From positions 62,001-126,000 of the forward strand of contig JAUGWO010000109.1 of assembly GCA_049724395.1 (NCBI GenBank): a stretch of 64,000 nt of DNA. Direction: 5' to 3'. The position numbers and the translations under genes were made by a program. The notes beneath the pieces were generated by a model. It saw only the letters and a list, made by a program, of their open reading frames with translations, had not been told where the DNA came from and searched no databases. This DNA is from Spongospora subterranea f. sp. subterranea (taxonomy: Eukaryota > Endomyxa: Phytomyxea > Phytomyxea > Plasmodiophorida). Below are positions 36,727 through 49,690 of this stretch, in pieces (within the stretch, counting starts at the first letter, position 1; every line of letters starts with the position of its first letter).

Positions 36727-38108
36727 TTATACCGTAATCTCGTGCTGTGCGCCCTCGAGGAAGTGTCTCCACACTTTGCCAGCAATTCTTCGCGCGGGAC
36801 GTAGTTCAAATCCGGCACCGCCAACTTCCTTTGAGTAGAACGCCATGGGATGCGATTGGCCATCCGGTTGTGGCTGTGAAAGAACGCGCCAGTGCGAAAT
36901 CAGACGCATCCGACTCAACCATGATCGGTAGGGTCGGGGTCGAAATGATTCATACCCGGTGCATCGGTGAACGCGGGTTTCAGGGTCGGACTCGGCCGCG
37001 GCCGACTAAGTAAATTGTGGAATTTTCTTTGTCAACGACGTCAGGGGTGATGATATCTTGGCGAAACGGATTCCCCGTAAAGTTAGCCAGGATCGAAAAA
37101 CGTTGGATGCCCTTGGCTGTTGTTGGTGTCGCCCAGTCGAGGATAGTTTCCACCTTACTCGAATCCATCTTGACGCTGTGTGTCGGTGCCCAAATACCCG
37201 AGGAATTCGGCTTCTTGAGCGTCGAATACCAACAACAGCCAAGGACGTTCAAAGGTTTTTAGGCTTCGCTAACTTTTACAGAAAATTCATTGTACAGATT
37301 TCCCCAAGATATCATCACCCCTGACGTCGCTCCCCGTTCGCGACCCTGAAACGCGCGTTCACCGGTACCTAACCCTACCAATCATGGTTGGGACGGATGC
37401 GTCTGATTTCGCGTTGAGGCGGTTAGCAGCAACACCGGTCGAGTTTTAGCCAAACCTTATGGCCTAAATTGATCACGAAGGGTCCTTGTTCCATGAGAGA
37501 GATTATCAATCCGATGACCTACCGGCTTTCACTGCCGCCCATATCAACGCTGCACAACACATCCCGTTCGGCGGTACTGTCATCGTTCATGGAGAACGAT
37601 ATTCCTTGGCGCCTTCGGCTCGCTATTGGGAACTGGGAACCCGCACGAACTCTCGACGCAACGCCGGAATGTTCGGCCGACGGTACCGATAAGAATGACT
37701 TCCTGCTGGACATTCTTGTCAACACCTTTCGTCTTCCAACATCTTCAGTAGTCTGGATCACGATAAGAACGTGTCGTGCTGTATCTCGTCGTCTTTTTCC
37801 ACTTAGCTATTTCTTCAACTTCTTCACGTCATCCTACATATTGACCGTGTTTTTTTGTTTTTTGGAAACAGTTCCATCAATTCTGTCACAATGCCCGCTA
37901 TGATGGCTATATTTGCATTTAGTACAATTATCTGCATTCGTACGACGACGTCAGTGCTTGTCCAAGTAACTGCTGTCCAACTCCATCGCCATTTGTAGAA
38001 ATATCGTTCTTTGTGGGAACGATTTTGTTGATTTTCACTGAGTTTGTCTTTGATGGTGATAATCAGGATATTACATCTATATTCGTGTTGGTGTTGGTGG
38101 GAACACAC
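36727..38108. mobile_element. Scrambled Ty3/gypsy relic, both orientations
   Basis: Old broken fossil. The minus strand (36727-37250) has RNase H (VLSQPQPDGQSHPMAFYS, LEGAQHEITV) and the end of a reverse transcriptase (MDSSKVETILDWATPT). The plus strand (37200-37500) has the same RT end (DVQRFLGFANFYRKFI) and an integrase tail (INPMTYRLSLPP). A gag-like zinc knuckle CTKCKYSHHSGHC is on the minus strand near 37900. Two copies facing each other have been fragmented; many breaks, no LTRs recognised. Confidence 0.75.
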
Positions 38109-38332
38109 TTTGCCCGTTTAAGTAAGTACATATATTTGCTGAAATGGACAAAACGGGAACAATAACTAGGCGTCATCTCTCCTATTTTGTCACTGCCTCT
38201 TCGCCATCTTATCAAACCATGGGTTTTCAACTCACAATACGCATCGAATGACTACCGAACCAGATTTATAGATTGGCTTTATCGAATTGAATGAATTGTT
38301 GGAAAGATAATGAGGCAGAAAAGCGGGAATTA

Positions 38333-39070
38333 TCATCTAATCCTGATGAATCCAGGGCCTTGATAGAGATGGATAATCAGGGCGATGTATATGGCCGCTG
38401 CGAACAGAGCAACCGCCACGATCGCCCACAGAATCCCCCAAGCTCGTGGAGGTAAACATGGGTATAATGCTGCACACGAGCCGGCATCAGATTCCAGTAA
38501 TGATCGGCGGATCGTGTCGTCAAATATGTCGTATATGGAGAATATACAGATGAACACAGATATGAACAGAATCAGCCACTGATTCACGAGGATGACGTCC
38601 ATGATCGACAGAGCCAACGAGCCGGCCAATATCACGATTGAGGGTATAATGACAGACCTGATGACGGTGTTGGTGGAGCTGTAGAGAGCCCCAAGGAGAC
38701 CCAACGTCAGCAGACCGCTTGCTATATAGCTGCTGATCAGGTTCGATGAGGTCACGATGCCAATGGCGCCAACCAGAGCTCCCCCTGTATAACCAGCTGG
38801 GATAATCATTGTTCGCCATCCGCCGATATAACGGGTCACACCGCCCTCGTCCAAACCGATCTCGATCCCTTTCACGCTCCCGCCGGTCAGCAGACAGGCT
38901 AAAGCGTGGCACATCTCGTGAATGAGGACGGCGAACAGCTTCAGGGGCCGGATGATTGTATAGGACCACAGGCAGATCTGGATCAAGGAGAACGCACAGA
39001 CCGCGCCCAGGAAAGTCCATTCGTTGCGACCACAGCACGTGCTGAGGGTGAAGTCGAGGGTAGGCATCAC
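38333..39070 (-). CDS. M50B-like membrane metallopeptidase
   Basis: A single-exon gene of 245 codons. TM1 (LGAVCAFSLIQICLWSYTII) is followed by the zinc motif HEMCH (residues 51-55), then ALACLLTGGSVKGIEIGLDE, GGVTRYIGG and IIPAGYTGGALVGAIGI, the family's conserved stretch. Five or six more TM helices follow. This is the Peptidase_M50B-like family found in plants and fungi, distantly related to site-2 proteases. Both His and the Glu of HExxH are intact. Substrate is unknown. Start at 39070 or the next Met (MPTLDF). Confidence 0.83.
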   Translation of the reverse strand: MMPTLDFTLSTCCGRNEWTFLGAVCAFSLIQICLWSYTIIRPLKLFAVLIHEMCHALACLLTGGSVKGIEIGLDEGGVTRYIGGWRTMIIPAGYTGGALVGAIGIVTSSNLISSYIASGLLTLGLLGALYSSTNTVIRSVIIPSIVILAGSLALSIMDVILVNQWLILFISVFICIFSIYDIFDDTIRRSLLESDAGSCAALYPCLPPRAWGILWAIVAVALFAAAIYIALIIHLYQGPGFIRIR

Positions 39071-40021
39071 GAACAGGGTAAGAAACCTGGGGAAGAACGG
39101 GGGAACGGAACGACTCAGGGATTGGAACTTTACCAGTCGATTAGGTGTGAACCGGAAATATGATCTGGAATCAGGTGGGGCATTGACTCATTGGATTCAG
39201 GTTAGGGGTGTGGGAGGACCGAGCGATATGGCAGGAGGGGCTCCTCATTCCCTTCCTTCCAGAACACCCCCTCAGGTTATCCAGTATGGCCAAACAGGTG
39301 CGATAGTAAAAATATCCCTTCAATCTGTAATTTTAACATACAGGTTGATGCAAGTCTGTACGTTAAGATAACTCTACAGTGTTGACCCCCCAATGACAAT
39401 TGAAATTCACAGAGAGATTTCACAAACAGCAGTTGCTGTTTGTGAAATCCCTTGACACATATCAAGATCGTTCTAGTAGCAGCTGATGTTGACCATAAAC
39501 CGTAGTAATCAAATATCCGAGCGGCTGTCGTATCCTATTTGTGTTATTGTGGCATTCTTTTGGCGAGCCAAGTATTGGCAATCGAAAAAGTCGTTGAAAT
39601 TAAGCCCTGGGAGACTTTTACTCAAATTTTCTTCAATTCATGAACTGGTTAATACAGTTCCAACCTGAGATTTGTTGCGGTGGATTTGTTTATAGATTTG
39701 CTCTAATTTCAGCCACGTCTGAAAGGGGGTATTTCAAACAATACCTGCTTTGGCTCCAGGATCATGATTCGCGCCAGATTCGTTTACAGATCGAAAAAAA
39801 AAACAATTACTCCTTGATAGGATTGACGATTGGTGTGAGGAATATTCGCCAGATGTAGCGAATTATCGGAACATCAAGCAAAGTACACGACCAAACCCTA
39901 CTCTCGTTAAATAATGGGTCAAACCAACGTACGGGTCGGTCGTTTCTCACAGAATTCTTAAATATTGTCAAAACCGTTTACAACCCCCTCCCCCTCAAAC
40001 TTCTAAAATTTTTTAGTCGAC
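39071..40021. other. Intergenic region between the M50B-like gene and DRC2
   Basis: Only short frames. It contains a 34-bp near-perfect palindrome listed separately and should carry the divergent promoters of the two flanking genes. A pyrimidine-rich run lies just before the DRC2 ATG. Confidence 0.45.
39416..39449. repeat. 34-bp palindrome
   Basis: Arms GATTTCACAAACAGCA (39416-39431) and TGCTGTTTGTGAAATC (39434-39449) are perfect reverse complements around two bases. It sits in a divergent promoter region. Could bind a dimeric factor or be chance DNA from a lost fold-back element. Confidence 0.85.
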
Positions 40022-41474
40022 ATGGGTCGAGGTGGAGCTCAACTAGGGAAACCGTTGAAAGGTGCTGGAATAGCGGCTAAATCCACACCAGAGGTGAACT
40101 TGGCAGATGTAGAGTCACAGATGGTGAAGGAAAAATATGAGAAAGATAAGAGGGTGCTAGACGATATCCGACACAGATTAGAGATCATGACGAATGAGAA
40201 CCGATCGAGCGAAAGAGTGCTCAGACGTCAATCAAACGAACGTTGGAGAACAATTTTCAGAAAAAAAATGGCCGTGGAACTACAGGACGATACTCAGATA
40301 AAGTTCCATGACATGATGAACAAAGCTGAGGAGTTGACCTTGATCAAATCACGATTGATGCACGAAATTGTGCTAATTGAGGACAAATCGTGCAATGGGC
40401 AATCCAGCAATTGTCGCCAGATGGAGCGATTGGTTGAGATTTTTCACGTCGACGATGACCTATATGAAACATGGCTATGAACAAATGGTGAATGGATTGC
40501 AAAACGAGCTGGAAGCTGAAGCGGAGGCCATTCAAGCTGCCCATGCACAGACATTGAAAGAGAGCAAAGCGTCTATAAGCGAGCTATGGGCCAGTGAGGC
40601 AACTGGATCAGGAATGGAAGTGCAAGTCTATGAAACTGAAAGAGAAGCGGTGAGGAATCGGAACCTGGAGGTGATCCATATGCTGAAGGTCTCAACTAAC
40701 GTGGTGATTGAAAAACTGGAGGAGCGGTTCGACGAGGCCCATCAGTCCTATATCGATATGACAGAGGAGAGGAGTAAAGAGTTCATGACGCTGAAGCAGA
40801 GCGATACCAACATGTCGGAACTGATCGAGAGGCAGGTTCAAAGTATAGAGAGGACCAGCGCCTCAATCCAGCAATGGAGAAAAGCGCTGAACAGGATGAC
40901 CCATATGGGCAGGTCAGGACTGTTATCGCTCCAAAAAGAGAAGGACACACACTTCAAGAACTATCAGCGACTGCATAGCCGGTTCATGAGCATACGATCA
41001 GAGGAGTCATCCATGCTGAGAAACTGCTCCAGATCTGCCCGAACACAAACCGGGCGACTACATCAAGCTGAAGAGACATGTCAGCGAATATTACGACTGG
41101 CCGCGCTGGTGAAAAAGGCTCAAAACGAAAAAGAGTTCGGTGAATACAAGTCGAGGGCTACAATGGAGAACTCGAGCCTTGTTGGATCGTTCATCGACCT
41201 GTACAATGAGGCACGGATGGATATCATAGATGCGAATAAGGCGAAACAGGAGCTCATCCAAAAGAACAGAAAACTGAAGGATATGCTGATGGGATACCTT
41301 GAAGGGACCAACATTGGGAAGGAGACGGTGATTGGGCCAAATCCTCTCCTAGTTATCAACGGCAGATCGGGCGTCAAATTAGCGACCAGGGCACCACGTC
41401 ATTATCCTCGTCCAGCAATCATCGAAGGGGATATGATAATGAGAACATATGCAGCCCAAACGGCTACATATTAA
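40022..41474 (+). CDS. CCDC65: Dynein regulatory complex subunit 2 (DRC2/CCDC65)
   Basis: DRC2 pairs with DRC1 as the coiled-coil base plate of the nexin-dynein regulatory complex on axonemal doublets, required for ciliary motility. Start MGRGGAQLGKPLKGAG at 40022. Nearly the whole protein is coiled coil: NERWRTIFRKKMAVELQDDT, TEREAVRNRNLEVIHMLKVS, HQSYIDMTEERSKEFMTLKQ and AEETCQRILRLAALVKKAQ match the family pattern. A GTGCAA donor at 40390 with an acceptor at 40420 or 40438 joins the two frames in phase; the latter gives a normal 49-nt intron. Ends TYAAQTATY at 41474. About 470 residues, as usual for DRC2. Tail to tail with the LRR gene. Confidence 0.85.
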
Positions 41475-41544
41475 ATCAGGCTCAGAGAACATCGACTAGA
41501 GTTGAAAGAGCGCGGATCATAATATATTATAGGGATTTAAAATG

Positions 41545-42892
41545 TTAAGCAGCAGAATATGTCTCTGTCATAGCTAGGTCATAGTTAATACCATCATTTC
41601 CTGAGTTGTGTTGACGCTCATATATACGGCGATTCCTGAAAAGCGAACACCGAAATGATTAGACAAAAGACAGATAAGACGCAACAAAAATAACCTGTTC
41701 AGAAGATGCGTGATGCTATCGTAATGCACATCTTTTCCCTGATTGATTTCGGCTAATGGCAGGGTCAACACCAAAATAGAGGAGCTGGTACTCAGACTGT
41801 CAATAACCTGATTTACAGCGGTTCAAGAACCATATCAATTTACGTAGTTGGCGATGTTAATATCAGGTGTTTGTGGACCTGTTTAACTCCACTGTCTGAC
41901 ATTGGATTAGCAGTTAAATCAAGCTCTCGAAGGCGACAATTCTGGACGATCATGGCAGCTATTGATGCAGAGGAGATACGACATATTCTGAAGATGATGA
42001 TGAGCAGAGAAGGCGATCAAGGGGGATACCCGACCTGTTTCTGGCAAGACCCAGAACTTTTATCTTGGATTCAGAAAGTGAGAGATACTGGGATAACGCC
42101 TTGGAACCCCAAATACCTATCCTATTCCCATCTAAAGCAAGGTGCTCTATCCTGCTGCCGATAAGTCCTTGTATAATTTCAGCCATCTCCACATCAGGGA
42201 CCTTGTTGTCTTTCATTTCTAACCTCAGCACCTTGATTTGAAAAATGAAAAATTAGTAGTGTTGTCAGGAAGAAATGGGCGTTCAGCCAGCTGATATCAA
42301 TACATTTGATGATCGTACACCCTCAATGAATATGGTGAAATTAGCTGATTCCAGATTATTGGCGTTATCATTGATGGTCAGTGTTGATAGGAAATTAGCA
42401 GAAGGAAGACCATGACCAAGTGATGATAAACAGGACTCGGACAAAGACGCCTGGACATGAAGAATTAGTAGATGCGGAAAGGGAGAAAAAAAGATCAACG
42501 ACATTATCCAGATCCAGAGTGTACAATGAGGATAGGGAGAGGGATAGGGCAGCGATATTAGAGGACGATATGGGGTGGTGGGTGAGGGACAGGGCGGCAA
42601 TCATAGAGGGGCGCTGCCTCATCAGTCGCGATAGGCGAATGATTGCATCAGGGCCTATACGGGCGGGTCCTGAGAATGGCAAATATTAGTGAGAAGACGG
42701 AGATAGGCAAGCCATGTAGGCTAAAGAAAAACGGGACTGACCCGATATCAAAGTGACGTTTTGAGGATGGTTTTCGCCCAGGGCTATGAGCTGGGTGACA
42801 ACGGCGTCGAGGGAGGTTCGGGGAGTATTTCTAAGGTCAATAACCAAATCATTGGCGATCTCATGATCTGATGTGGATAATGATGATCCCAT
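41545..42892 (-). CDS. Leucine-rich-repeat (RNI-type) protein
   Basis: First exon MGSSLSTSDHEIANDLVIDL at 42892, then repeats of the RNI/NLRC type: MIAALSLTHHPISSSNIAAL, LSTLTINDNANNLESANF, IEHLALDGNRIGIWGSKALS, KIKVLGLARN and CRLRELDLTANPMSDSGVKQ. A last exon reads RRIYERQHNSGNDG and stops at 41545. No NACHT or kinase domain is seen. Five or more short exons, mostly one repeat each. Role unknown; many such proteins are cytoskeletal or scaffold proteins, and it adjoins a ciliary gene. Confidence 0.72.
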
Positions 42893-43725
42893 TCACTAAA
42901 TGAGAGAAAGAGAGAGAGAGAGATAGACAAAGAGCAAAAGAGATAATTCAGGACAGGACAGTGTAGTAACGTGCACTGTACAGGCAGGCAGTTAACGATA
43001 CCAGGCCAGTCGTCTCGGCCCCCACACACACACTTGTTAGCGATACCAAGCAGGAGTGCAGGTGCAACTCGAGTACTCTACCTGCATGTCCAGCAGTCAG
43101 CGTGTCTGCGTGTGTCAGGGGGGCGGTGCAGTTCGCGCACTTGAAGTTTTAAACTGGGAGGGCGAGTTCAAAGTCATTTCCATTGTGAGTATTCACGCAT
43201 AGGCTAGCGTTCGAAACAGTTATCATCATCGATAAGAAATCAGACATTCACAAAGTTTCGGCATGTTTAGGTTATCGTCGTGGATGACAAAGTTGGTGTT
43301 GGATCTCTCAACATAATGATTAAACGCGCAAAAACAGTAAAGTATTTTTGCAAATGATTACGTAACGACTAAAAAATATAAATGCCGGTAATTGGCATTA
43401 TTTTCCAAAACTGCTGTCATATCCTTGAATGATTTGCGTCACGAGGCGTGAAATCAGATGGGTCTTATTTCCGTACGATCTAATACAGCATCAGTGTTTT
43501 ACTGGTAACGACTAGCTGTTGCACTGCACTGGTGGTCTACTGGTGTCATAATCCTTCAAGATTTGACTTTATGTTGCACTGGTGTGACTGGGATCACCTG
43601 TGACTTCCTGTCGCACTGATGACACGAACATGTGGTCTGACTGTGTCCCGAATCACCACCGCGAGTGAAGACTGAATCATTTAGATAATGATGCTGCAAT
43701 TGAGACGATTACGATCAGTGATTCG
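42893..43725. other. Intergenic region, GA-rich start
   Basis: A GAGAGA run at 42901-42921 and several CACTGGT-like repeats near 43500-43640. No gene recognised. Confidence 0.5.
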
Positions 43726-44106
43726 ATGGAGGAGGAAGAGAGAGATAAGATTATGGGCAGTCTAGAGAGTAGTCTGGGTGACGACAATGCTGTCAGCCGA
43801 GGAGGTTCTCGCCTAGGAAACAGTTTTGCCTCTGGGTCCCAAACTATCTTGAACGACTACTTTCATGAGACTCCAAGACTATCACAGAGTTCTGTTTTCG
43901 TAGTCCCTTCCGGATGTAAAGCAAATGTGTTTCAACGGCTTCCCAACGATTCTCAAAAACGCATTCCATTTCTACTAAGACAGCGACAAGATGCTTTGGC
44001 AACTAAATCCGTCACAAGTTCACAGCTTAGATCCGACTGCTTGGAAAAATATTGTAGGCTCTTGAAGCTGTTGGTTACTGATTGCCATTTCTGCAAGATG
44101 TCGTAA
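43726..44106 (+). CDS. Hypothetical 126-codon frame
   Basis: Reads MEEEERDKIMGSLESSLGDD, a Ser-rich stretch, then a basic helical end (RSDCLEKYCRLLKLLVTDC). No domain recognised. The composition is protein-like, but it could be a first exon or a chance frame. Confidence 0.3.
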   Translation: MEEEERDKIMGSLESSLGDDNAVSRGGSRLGNSFASGSQTILNDYFHETPRLSQSSVFVVPSGCKANVFQRLPNDSQKRIPFLLRQRQDALATKSVTSSQLRSDCLEKYCRLLKLLVTDCHFCKMS

Positions 44107-46199
44107 TTAAATGACGAGAATTCTGGATAGCTCGGAATTTCCGAGGAACTTTCATACAAGAATCCGAGCTCTTTTCATTGAATGTCTCGGCCATCCGAAG
44201 CCAGAAGTTTTCTGTAGGTGATCTTTGCGGCGCGAGAGGTTTTTTGAAACAGCCACCCAGCGCTCTGCAAGCAGCAGACAGTCTGACCAGTTTTCCACGA
44301 CAACCAGGTATTGTTGCTTTCGCGCCTCTCATCGATTCTGCGAAATATTAGTTTGATATTGAGAATATAGTCAACAATGTGATCAATTACTGCACTGATA
44401 TCTCCCTTGTCCATGTTTTTATCTCGGGCTGTATTCGCTGATTTGGTCCCCATGCTCGGCATAAGACAACAAAAATATCGTCTTTGGTCGCTCTGTGGGA
44501 CCTTTCAGAATGACAAAGGTGTTGGTTAGATACGAAGTTGGACCTGCAATGGCGAAGGACACCAAGTTGAATCGGGAAGAGGACATAGTCTGAGTTGGGT
44601 CATTGCGGGCGTCTCTTCTTTATGACCGAACTCTGCCTACGCCATCGTCCCCATTCAACTTGGTGCCCTTTGTCGTTGCAGCCCCAATGCCGTATCTACC
44701 CAAGACCGGATTGGCTCTAATGGTATCCCGTTGGTCGACTTCATGTCCTGCTGGCAACACGCTCGTCTTGCTTCAATAATTTTGGCAGAAAACACTGATG
44801 CGTTATAAGCACTCGATTTCCGAACCTGTGAGCTGACGATCGACATCAACAACGCCGCATTGGATCACTTCAATCGTAGGGCTCCGGATTTTCACTCGAA
44901 CGTCTCCGGTGGCCGACTCCTTCAGACCAGCGATCAGCTGATTGACGTTCAACTCCTTGCGGTGCAAGTCGACCACTAACAGAAACACTGCTTTGAGAAT
45001 GGTTTGTCAAAAGCAATGCAAGCTCAACATGCTGGGGCTTGTGGTCGGCCAGACCGGCGTGAAGCCAGATCCCCACGAAATACTCTGAATTCATCATTGA
45101 ATTTTCGCAGACATCATCTTGTGCGTCATCAGTCCTTCATCGTCGTCGGTAATGGGGAGCTCTCGAAGCAAACGATTCTGGACTGTCGTTGAAATCGGCC
45201 CCAAAATACACCTTGCCGATATCTACCCATGTAATGCATCAATAATCATCACTAAATAACCCTATCGAGTGAATATACCGAGCAAGCAGAATAACAGTGT
45301 TGGTTTTATTGGCGCCAGCCTATTTGGCGAGTGATTTAATGTCGCAGGTAGCTCGAACCCAACGACCAGGTCAAACGTCCCGGATCGATGTCTTGACCCG
45401 TTGTCTGAGTTTTCAACAGGATTCAAACGATCACGGTTTCTTTCAAACCGAAACTGCTTGTGGGGTACAGCATAATGGGGAGACCTGGGTGAAGCAAGTT
45501 CACCAAAGGGTTGAACGGGTTGAGTTAGTTTCGAACTGGTTCTCGACCGGTGGCTCGCCGGATTGTGCACCAGACCCACTGAAGATCCCAAACCTGCCTT
45601 TTAGTTGATTGTGTAATTTGGCAATGCCAACCATGGCCAATCGGCATATTTGCTCTTCTTGAGCGGCAACAATGAAAGTAGTCAGACTCTTTGAGAGCCA
45701 AATTCAGGAAATATGTGAAAAAAATTTGCGGCGAAGAGGGCATGTGATGGCGCTATATGAAGTTGTTGTTATCGATGCCGACTTCCTCCTGAACCTTTGT
45801 TGCTAGGCCACAAACCATGGTAGAAGCTGCTTCTTCCTGTGGCGGAAATTGGCTTTCTTGAAGAACCTGTGAATATAGCGATGCCTGTCGATCGCGGATG
45901 CAGCGTTTTCAACTTGATAAGTTCATCGCGTTTTGGCCATATGACGCAAATACCCTCTACAGCACAATACGAGTATCGAATGTGCGTTCCAGTTGTTGGA
46001 TGTAAACCTGCGACCCCCAGCTGGCATCCCAGCTTGCGACGAAAACATTGGAACAACAACATTGCAAACGCAGTACAAGGGGAAAACGATTCTGCAGTCT
46101 TAGCGCCACCGAATAGCTGTTGAGCTATGCTATGATCAAAACGCCATTTTATCTTTTCTAGGTATAAGTCTGCTGAACTAGCGAATCATCCCATTCACC
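44107..46199. other. Gene-poor stretch with unassigned frames
   Basis: The minus strand holds one convincing fragment, VFLLVVDLHRKELNVNQLIA followed by GLKESATGDVRVKIRSP (44803-44988), preceded by an AG acceptor. I cannot identify its family. Other frames on both strands look random. Confidence 0.3.
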
Positions 46200-49100
46200 A
46201 CAATGGCGTGCCTGTCTGCGAACTCGGACAACAGGAAACTGAAGACAGCAGTTGTTCCCATCGCAGTCGACAGTTTGACATCACGACTAGTATCATCTTA
46301 TATATGGGATGCGGTCCATCGGATGGTGCTCCCAAATAATCGTGTTCAGGCCTTAATCACCGATCAATGTCGAACTCATCAGCACTCCCACCTGCGAATG
46401 CGCATCAGATTGTTGATCGCGTCCGGATCATTCCCAATACACAAGACTCTACATTTGTCCACAAAGAGGACGCCATCAACCTGTTCCTCGTCTGTTCAGT
46501 GTATTTTTCGTTTATTTCAGCTGTTTTTCGTATGTTCTCTCACATGAAGCTCAGTTCCCACCTAAGCGAGAGATTATTCTACAATAAGAAGAGGGCAACA
46601 TATCGATTGGTCGATGCCGCTGCAACGTCTTGACCGATCTGAAACACTGGAAAAGGACTTTTGTGAATAAAAGATGGCGGTTCGCTCCCCTGTGTGATGT
46701 CAGAATAATGAGCATTTGAAGACGCGCTGATTCTGTCAATTGCTTTTCACCATTACCCTAAGAACAATTCGATATGATATTTGCAGGGGTTAACGTCATG
46801 ACTCATGAACAGGGCGAAGCTCTTACCGAGTAATCGACAATTTTGAGAGAGCGCCATAGGTCGTTACGGTACGGTATTACCCTTGATGGAATCCATCAAA
46901 TCGACGAACTAAAAGGAGTTCAAGGTTGTTTTACTGCCGTTCTTGATAGAAACAACGCGTGTACAAATGCTGACTATTCTGCCTCTCATGACGGAGCGAA
47001 GGTGGATATTCTCGAAACATTATTCCCCACGTATTGCTGAATCAACGTTCCAGATCCGTCGGAGTCTGCAGCCGATCAAACGGAGATTGAGACAACACAG
47101 GGACAATAAATGTCCCAATCGTCAACTCGAAAATTGATGAGGGTACTGTATTGTCTGGATAAATGCCACAATCCTCTATACCTTGCTATTGGTATCAAAC
47201 TAAACGCCCTAAACTCGTGATTGTATTACGTTCGTGAGTGGCGGTAATGATTCGGCAAGCAGAAAATGTTGTCCGCATTAATCAGCAACAGCAACGAGCC
47301 ATACTGGACACCGGAGCCCCAACCGGATAATCCGCGCTATTGGCGAACAATGAAGGCGCGCCAACTGGCCAACCGACTTGGGCGGTGTTTGGCCCGACAG
47401 TGGTAACAAACAAGTGGACCCTGTGGATTTACTGTACACCGGATGGGCGTTTACGTTGACTGAACACGGCATTTGAACACGGCCTGGTCGGCGTGTGAGG
47501 GTGCGGGACTGCGGGCAATCGGTCGGTGGTGAGGTGTAATGTTGAATTGGGAAACGTTGTTCGGTTCGGTATTTCGTATCAATTCTTATGATAAATTGGG
47601 GTGTCATTTGAAAGGTCGTGTCAGTCAAAATCAAAAATCGACCCGATCGCTGATAATGTGAACTTGTTCCCTCTTTCTGAATTATTTCATCGAAATCATT
47701 GTTTTGCAGATACTGATCGAGAACCGCAGACAGATCGTCAACCATACGGGTTTCGCTCTGATAGCGCTGGTCATCAGTTTCACATTCTTGTTATGGCGAG
47801 TTCCTGATTGTCCCAAACCCCAAATTTAAGGACGTGGGCCGGTACATGTCCCTAATCCCGATATTAGAGGGCGCGTCGTCGCTGCTCATGAGCATCCAAC
47901 AAATGTTTTCTGAGACTTTATTCGATGACACAGAGCATGTGGATGCAGTGGTCATGGAATCATCGCGACTTGGTCGGAGCTGGTAAAACACAATTAGTAA
48001 GTCGATCGCCAGCATGCCTGTGATGAACGTTGCCATATTGCAGGAATATTTTCATCACGAACCTGTGTACAACAATCGGTTGTTTCTTCGTCGGTTCACG
48101 ATGCGAAAGGGCTGTGTTCAAAGACTTGTACAGAGTGTCGAAGAGTGTCTTCCCATCGTTATCCGCTGAAATCGGGCCAGCACTTTTGTCGGACAAAATC
48201 GATTCTGGGACTGATCCAAAAGCACATTATTATTGACGGTCCAGAGCCAGACAGTAAACCTTGCCAACCAATGCAAACAAAAGGCTACAAAGAGAGCAGT
48301 TTCGCCTTTATGGTTCCTCAGATTACTTATTCTGCACGTGCCAACGTTGTCTGTGAGATGAAATCAGCGACTTGAATGTGCCAGGTCCTCATTTTGAGCA
48401 GATACCAAACATCCAGATTATTGACCGCTTGGCGCCGCGCTCCAGCTATAATCAACAATGATATGTTCATTTGCTGTGAGATTCCAATCGGCCATATTGA
48501 GATGAGGAAGTTCAGCATTATACGGGTCAGAGATTGCTGCACGATGTCCCTGCTGTAATCCCATATTTATCAGCAATAGTACGATTGGCGCCTCGATCCA
48601 GCAGAATAGAATGACCACCACGTTCCTAACAAATCCGTCTCATTGACGGGCTGATCAACTTCCATAACAGATCACGATCAGCCGATGAAGACTAACAGCA
48701 ACAAGGAGAAGTGTCGACCCATCGCTGTATTGGTGGTCGATATCAAACGTTTTGTAGTGCGGTGATGAACATTCCCTCTGTCCTGTTGGCAAATGTTTGG
48801 TGAAATTGGATCAACTTTACTGGCGATTCTCTGAAATGGGGTTCCCCCATAATTATCCAATATGGTTGGGATCGGCACCACCATTGTCGAACAGCGTTCT
48901 GGCCCAGGTTCACATTGTTAATACAAAAACACTCACTATCGAAGGAGGCGATTAGGCCCAGACAGTAAATTTGACCAAACCATGGCCAATGTCTGTCTTA
49001 AACAGAGCAGTCCGCCCCATCATTGGTACCTCAGATTGATTATTCCATTGCACGTCCCTGTCAATACTTCAATGACATCTCCGTTCTATGACATCAAAAT

Positions 49101-49430
49101 ACGCGAGTTGAATTTGTTGGAGCCAGATCTGAACAATAAATAGACCAAGATGAGTCCTCATCCTAATCAGGAGCAATGTTTTTGGCCTCAAGCGACTCAT
49201 ATGAATGATGATCGGGTGACGTCAGTGAAATTGTTAATCAGATATCAATTGAGATGCAGAGCTGTGTGTCGCCAAAAACAATCAGGTAGAAATGGGGTCG
49301 GCCCCTCTATCCAACAGAATCTGGCCGATAACAAAACTGGGGATAAACTCAAAGACGAATTAAATTCTCTCACAATACATGGAGAGATGTTTCAGAACTC
49401 CCAAGAGGCTCTAAACCAATAGGATGTCGG
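46200..49430. pseudogene. Field of decayed ankyrin-like repeats, both strands
   Basis: Short blocks such as GHSILLDRGANRTIADKYG (minus, ~48600), FDNGGADPN (minus, ~48880), LLDRGADPIS (minus, ~49280) and VLDRNNACTNADYSASHDGA (plus, ~46945) resemble ankyrin units but are interrupted by stops and frame changes. The sequence at 48245-48400 is repeated in diverged form at 48955-49100. The plus stretch 46935-47137 is homologous to the reverse complement of 46551-46740. Looks like the ruin of one or more ankyrin-repeat genes that duplicated and inverted. Individual matches are weak. Confidence 0.45.
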
Positions 49431-49690
49431 TGGATTTTCAAAATCAAAGAAGTATGCACTGCTGACGTTCCACTCGATTCCTCCTGGATACTGAAGCATC
49501 ACTCCAATGGAACATCATCATGGTTCAAAGCTCGTCTTGTTATTCAAGGTTTTCGCCAGAAACAGGGGTTAAACTATTCCAATACGTATGCACCTGTAAT
49601 GTGAACTGACATATTACGACTAATGCTGGCACTTTCTACATTCAAGACAAGGATATTATTGCCGAACATATGGATGTTGTCACACCCTTT
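49430..49690 (+). mobile_element. Ty1/copia reverse-transcriptase relic
   Basis: A short fossil with the copia RT start signature (FKARLVIQGFRQKQGLNYS) followed by a diverged continuation. Broken, no LTR or other domain found. Probably old. Confidence 0.65.
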
